From assembly GCA_017307785.1 (NCBI GenBank), contig JAFKGI010000014.1, positions 62,001-126,000 on the forward strand: 64,000 nucleotides of DNA. Reading direction: 5' to 3'. How positions within the stretch are numbered: the stretch's first letter is position 1; every line of letters begins with the position of its first letter. The translations under genes were made by a program, and so were the position numbers. Source of the DNA: Vulcanimicrobiota bacterium (lineage in GTDB: Bacteria; Vulcanimicrobiota; Xenobia; Xenobiales; JADMJV01). Under the pieces are notes generated by a model that worked only from the letters and a program-made list of their open reading frames with translations, had not been told where the DNA came from and searched no databases. Below, in pieces: positions 60,083 through 64,000 of this stretch.

Positions 60083-62617
60083 TTAATCTTCGAGCAAGAA
60101 TTCGTTCCACATGCGCTGGATGCGCATGCGGGCGGCGGTGATGCCGGTGCCGTGCTCGAACAGGTCGTTCAATCCATCCTGCACTTCTTCCAACAGTTCC
60201 GGCTGGAAGAGGAGTTCCTCGCGCAAGCAGCCGTAGGTGGCCGCGGTAATACCCACCAGTCGAGCAGCGGCGTGGTCGGCCACGGGATCAAGGCGCTTGA
60301 GGAAGACCTCGTCGCGGAACGCGAACTCGCGGGTATAGAGGAAGCCGGCCCAGTCGGTGGCCTGGTACCAGTGCAGCAGCAGTGCGCGGCACTCGTTTTC
60401 GAACTCCGGGGCCGAAGGATTCAGTGCCTGCAGCCGGTCCATCAGGCTGGGGTGGGGGACCGAGCCTTCTTCCAGGTAGAGTTCCACGGCCGACTGGGCC
60501 AGGGTCAGGCGTTGTGCGTCGTTCAGGGCGCTCGACTGATGAGCCAGCTGGCTGTGGCCGCGATACATCCGCACCAGGTGGCGGAAGACGAGGAAGCACA
60601 ACTCTTCCGGGGGCATGCCTTCGATGTCGCGGTGGAAAATCAGGGTCAGTTCCGGCTCGGCGCTGGCGTCGACCAGGAACAGGTCGTCGCCGTCATAGGT
60701 GAGCACTTTGAGTTCGGGAAAGTCGAACAGGGTGTAGTCCACCGCTCGCAGGGCCTGACGAAGGGTCCCCACAAAGGCGGCGGGGCCGGTATTTTCCAGG
60801 CGCTGCTCAAACTGCTCCGAGGGAACGGGAAGTTGCAGACCCGATTTCGGCAGCAGTGAATCCTTTAGGAAAGCGACCACTTCCTCTTCTTCTTCGTTGC
60901 CCAGGTGCGAGACGAAATCGCGGTTGAGTCCGCGCTTGCCCATTCCAATGGCCAGTTCTTGCTTCTGTACTTCCGAGCGCGGCGAACTGCCGAACTGATA
61001 GAAAAGGGCCAGTCGGTCGGGCACATTCCCCGTGGCGGTGGCCTCGGCGGCGGAGAGAATCTCGAACAGGTAGATCATCTCGGTTCCCGGCAGGGCTTCG
61101 GTCAGGTAAGGAACGACATCTTCCTGGCCGGCCTTGATGCGCGCCAGAGCCAGGTTGGCTTTGGCTTCGTTTTCCACCCAGGTCTCGACTTCCAGAGCTT
61201 GCTCCAGCACTTCGCTGGCCAGGTCGGGCTGGCTGCTGACCAGGTTCAGGCCCTCCGCAATTTGCTCGAACTTGGTCTTGGCGGCGGCGGGAGCCCACTC
61301 GGCGCTCTCGGCGGCGGCCACCGGCTCTTCCACCGCAACGGCTTCTTCGACGACGGCTGCTTCCTCGGCGGCCGGCTCTTCGAAGATCAGGTCCTCCAGC
61401 TGAGGTTCTTCCTCGACGCTGACCGGCACTTCGGCGACCGGCTCCTCTTCGGCAACCGGCTCCTCGGCGACGGGCTCATCCGCGACCACGTCCTCTACCA
61501 CCGATTCCGCAACGACCGGTTCTTCGGTTACTGCGTCCTCGCTGACCGGCTCTTCAGCAACTTCGGCTTCGGCTTCGGCTTCGGGCTCTTCGGGCGCGAC
61601 CGACTCTTCCGCGGCGGGTTCCTCGACCACCAGGAGTTCGGGCACCGTCTCCTCAGCTACCGCTTCGGCAGCGGGTTCGTCTTCCAGATTGAGGTTCAGG
61701 CTGGGCACGGTCGATTCGACCTGGGGGGCTTCTTCTTCTGACTGCTCGTCGAGCAGGGAGGAGAGGTCCGGCTCAGGGGCAGCGGTCACCGGGCTCACCG
61801 AGGTGGGCAGCGGCGCGTCCCCGCCGGAGACTTGCTGCCAGGCCTGGGCCAGGGCGTTTTTCAGGCTGGTCTGGTCCTGCTCTTCACTAAAAAGCTGGCT
61901 GCCGGTGTCCTGCAGGGTGTCAAAAAGCTCTTCCAGTTGCTGCATGTCCGAACAGCCGTGAGGCAGTTCCAGCAATTGGTAGACCTGATCCACCAGAGTG
62001 CGACCCGGAATCCCCAGGGCCAGATCGAGATGCGACATCAGCACTTCGTAAGCGTTGCCGGGCTCGCTGGGAGCGGCCACAGCCGTGAAGTCGTCGCCGC
62101 TGAGAAATTGCTCTTTGAAATCGTGAACCAGCTGCTCCAGCTTGGAGATGCGACCTTCGCGAGTGGTCAGTTCCTCCTGAAGCTCGCTCATGTTCTGCTG
62201 GCGGCGCGCCAATTCGTCCTTTTGACGGTCGAGTTCGGCCTCGTGTCCCAGAACGGTCTCACGGCTCTGATGGAGTTCACCCTGGAGTTCTTCCACCGAA
62301 TGATCCAGTCGTTGACCGCGGGCCAGCGCGTCGGCCAACTCGGCTTCCAGATTCTGCTTCTCCTGGCTGGTGCGCTCCAGCGTTTCGGCCATTTCCTGTT
62401 GGAGCTTCTTCAGTTGCTGGTCCAATTGACGATTTTTGAAAGCTAATTGCACGCCTTCGCCGGTGAGGCGCTTGACCTCATCGGTCAGACGCTTGTTGGT
62501 GGAGCGTAATTCTTTGATCTGCTCGAAAGCTTTGAGGTCGGACCCGCCTAATTGGGCCTTGAGGTTGGCATTTTCTTCTTGTAGTTGAGCCAATTGCGCT
62601 TGAGAGTCAGCCGACAT
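60083..62617 (-). CDS. Long coiled-coil / Glu-Val-Pro-rich protein with a helical C-terminal domain
   Basis: 844 residues. Residues 1-170 form a coiled coil (QLAQLQEENANLKAQL, LEQLVHDFKEQF). Residues 170-280 are a globular helical part. Residues 285-465 are a low-complexity stretch of Glu, Val, Ala and Pro (EEPVAEEPVAEEEPVAEVPV), surely disordered. The C-terminal 380 residues are helical; DIEGMPPEELCFLVFRHLVR with MYRGHSQL has the hydrophobic spacing of the M48 HExxH helix but without the zinc ligands, as seen in some TPR proteins. Cytoplasmic, function unknown. Confidence 0.78.
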   Translation of the reverse strand: MSADSQAQLAQLQEENANLKAQLGGSDLKAFEQIKELRSTNKRLTDEVKRLTGEGVQLAFKNRQLDQQLKKLQQEMAETLERTSQEKQNLEAELADALARGQRLDHSVEELQGELHQSRETVLGHEAELDRQKDELARRQQNMSELQEELTTREGRISKLEQLVHDFKEQFLSGDDFTAVAAPSEPGNAYEVLMSHLDLALGIPGRTLVDQVYQLLELPHGCSDMQQLEELFDTLQDTGSQLFSEEQDQTSLKNALAQAWQQVSGGDAPLPTSVSPVTAAPEPDLSSLLDEQSEEEAPQVESTVPSLNLNLEDEPAAEAVAEETVPELLVVEEPAAEESVAPEEPEAEAEAEVAEEPVSEDAVTEEPVVAESVVEDVVADEPVAEEPVAEEEPVAEVPVSVEEEPQLEDLIFEEPAAEEAAVVEEAVAVEEPVAAAESAEWAPAAAKTKFEQIAEGLNLVSSQPDLASEVLEQALEVETWVENEAKANLALARIKAGQEDVVPYLTEALPGTEMIYLFEILSAAEATATGNVPDRLALFYQFGSSPRSEVQKQELAIGMGKRGLNRDFVSHLGNEEEEEVVAFLKDSLLPKSGLQLPVPSEQFEQRLENTGPAAFVGTLRQALRAVDYTLFDFPELKVLTYDGDDLFLVDASAEPELTLIFHRDIEGMPPEELCFLVFRHLVRMYRGHSQLAHQSSALNDAQRLTLAQSAVELYLEEGSVPHPSLMDRLQALNPSAPEFENECRALLLHWYQATDWAGFLYTREFAFRDEVFLKRLDPVADHAAARLVGITAATYGCLREELLFQPELLEEVQDGLNDLFEHGTGITAARMRIQRMWNEFLLED

Positions 62618-62714
62618 GGAACGCTCCGTTTCAGGTGGTGGCCCATCCTTTGCAGTCGTTGGAGCAAAACCCTCGTTCCCAGGAGCCTCTTGGGAGGGTC
62701 AAGAACGGGCGCCT

Positions 62715-64000
62715 ATGCGCAAGCGCACGGAGATGGGAGAAATGGATGCGGTGCGCCGCATTCCGACGGTCAAAGGGAAGGATTACAATCCTCGCCAGAA
62801 TGCTTATCGGCTGGCGGTAGAACAGGATGATTGGGCCGGAGCTCGCCCGGCGCGTCTGGAGGCCCAGCGCAAAAGGGCGCCCGCCAATCCAGCCAATCGC
62901 AAACCCCTGAACGTCCAGCTTTTCGTGACCCGTTATCGCTCTTCGGTGCGCCAATGGGCTCAGATCGAGGGCCTGCTCGAGCGTCTGAACGAGCTTTTCG
63001 CCGCTCCTCAGATCGTGTTTCAGATGATTGAGCCGGCGGAGTGCAACCGCTCGGTCTCCTATGCGCAGCGCTGCCCGTTCGGTGCCGACCTGGATCACGA
63101 ATACGAATTTCTACATATGGGCGTGGTGCCTCGGCTCCCGGAAGAAATGCCGGTGTTGACGTCTTGCGGCCGCTGCTTTTTGATCTCCGACCGCAGCAGC
63201 GACGAGAACATCGCTCGGGCGCTGGCCCAACTGCTCGGACTGGAACCGGGCGCCGAGCTGGATTTCACGGAGACTCAAATCCAATGGCTGCGCTGGCAGG
63301 CTTTCTTGCTGCAGGGCCAACCGGTGCCGCTGCCTCTGGTGGGCGTTCCGGTCTGGGCTTATCCAGTGGTGACTCCGGATGACTTTCATAGCCAGCGGGG
63401 ACTGGAGCAAATTCGCCAGTTCTTGGAAAAGGTCAACTTGATCTGGCTGCAGGCGGGGGTTTGTCTGGAATTGGCTGGCTGCTGTCCTTTGCATCGAGAT
63501 GATCTGGACAGTGCCGGCTGGGAGCAGGCGGTGACCCCGGAGGTGGAGCCGTTGCTGCCGCTGCTTCAGTTCGGTCCGCAGGCCTTGCACCTGCCCATGA
63601 TTCGAGGTGTGCCCGTTCCCTGGTCGTGCTTCGCCTTCCCCAGTCAGCGCGTAGCCATCGTGCGCGACGGTATCACTCCGCTGTCTGCCGCCCAGGCGGT
63701 GGGACGTCTGCTCGGGCTGAGCGAGGTGGCCGGAGTCGACCAGTTGATGAGTGGGGGAGCCGAGGGCAATCGTCTCAGCGTGGACGAGTCCCGTCGAGCG
63801 CGCCAGCGGGCTCTGGAGCTGACCGGGCTGGCCGAAGATGCACCGTTGCGAGAAGTAACCCGTCAGGCTCGCCGCCAGTGGCTGGCCCCAGCCCGACCGC
63901 TGGAGCGAACCATCGAGTTCCAGTTGATCTTGTTACGAGGGCCGGATAGCGCTTCTCGACAGACTTTGGAGGACGCTCGCAATTGGGTCGGAGAGGCCGC
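62715..64000 (+). CDS. Protein with tandem modules resembling inactive metzincins (partial)
   Basis: At least 428 residues; the frame is open to the right edge. Starts ATG 62715 or 62742 are both possible; the second has GGAG 9 bases upstream. Two modules repeat by eye: IEGLLERLNELF..IVFQMIEPAEC ... FLISDRSSDENIARALAQLLGL, and LEQIRQFLEKVNLI..VCLELAGC ... VAIVRDGITPLSAAQAVGRLLGL. A third may begin at FQLILLRGPDS. The LARALAQLLGL-type helix resembles the HExxHxxG helix of metzincins (AHELGHLLGL) without its His residues. Non-catalytic binding is the best guess; the family is not identified. Confidence 0.7.
   Translation, partial: MRKRTEMGEMDAVRRIPTVKGKDYNPRQNAYRLAVEQDDWAGARPARLEAQRKRAPANPANRKPLNVQLFVTRYRSSVRQWAQIEGLLERLNELFAAPQIVFQMIEPAECNRSVSYAQRCPFGADLDHEYEFLHMGVVPRLPEEMPVLTSCGRCFLISDRSSDENIARALAQLLGLEPGAELDFTETQIQWLRWQAFLLQGQPVPLPLVGVPVWAYPVVTPDDFHSQRGLEQIRQFLEKVNLIWLQAGVCLELAGCCPLHRDDLDSAGWEQAVTPEVEPLLPLLQFGPQALHLPMIRGVPVPWSCFAFPSQRVAIVRDGITPLSAAQAVGRLLGLSEVAGVDQLMSGGAEGNRLSVDESRRARQRALELTGLAEDAPLREVTRQARRQWLAPARPLERTIEFQLILLRGPDSASRQTLEDARNWVGEA

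Overview
The window is gene-dense, GC-rich bacterial chromosome. Many genes have GGAGG-type ribosome binding sites, starts use ATG, GTG and TTG freely, and genes in operons often overlap by 4 nt (ATGA, GTGA, TTGA). A lipoprotein signal, secreted proteins, LysM/NlpC and AMIN proteins suggest a cell with an elaborate envelope. Futalosine-route menaquinone genes, a Bat (aerotolerance) operon, Ser/Thr kinases with WD40 repeats, PilZ and GGDEF proteins and clostripain-type proteases fit several deep-branching or uncultured phyla. The sequence alone does not name the organism. No rRNA, tRNA, CRISPR array, phage or transposase gene was recognised.

Layout. 1-7200: tail of an unidentified gene, an SDR/AraC pair, a secreted lipoprotein metallopeptidase, a C11 protease and a secreted alpha/beta hydrolase. 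7259-12890: a tightly coupled three-gene signalling operon made of an FHA protein with a kinase-like C-terminus, a receiver-like protein and a Ser/Thr kinase with WD40 repeats. 13-22 kb: small secreted proteins, PilZ, a degenerate SDR, a second Ser/Thr kinase, LysR, AMIN, GAF-GGDEF, two anchor-type paralogues, an FG-GAP protein and a YkgJ-type protein. 22.1-22.77 kb: a 636-bp gene-free stretch with a dispersed repeat and two tandem structured units. 22.8-28 kb: leftward menaquinone operon (mqnP, an MqnE-like protein without its cluster cysteines, mqnA, mqnC, menG) ending in anmK. 28-31.6 kb: small genes, DUF2625, an Fpg-type glycosylase with an apparent ATC start, and an NlpC/P60 hydrolase. 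31.7-42.2 kb: rightward pseudokinase - MoxR - DUF58 - BatD-like - BatA/B/C/D/E - Dus operon. 42-64 kb: mixed housekeeping (deoB, rlmK-like, HAD, mazG, eno, PrsA-type foldase) and lineage-specific genes, including a GDPH-motif glycine-rich protein, a second C11 protease, a SpoIIE phosphatase, a long coiled-coil/Glu-rich protein, and a final gene running off the right edge.

Connections. FHA, kinase, pseudokinase, SpoIIE phosphatase, GGDEF and two PilZ proteins show heavy investment in phospho- and c-di-GMP signalling. The Bat operon supplies a MoxR chaperone with membrane and periplasmic vWA/TPR partners. Several proteins keep a fold while losing catalytic residues (pseudokinase, MqnE-like protein, SDR, rhodanese), which is the most consistent oddity here. 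The best non-coding candidate is the pair of 114/116-bp units at 22433-22662, whose stems are kept by compensatory changes.
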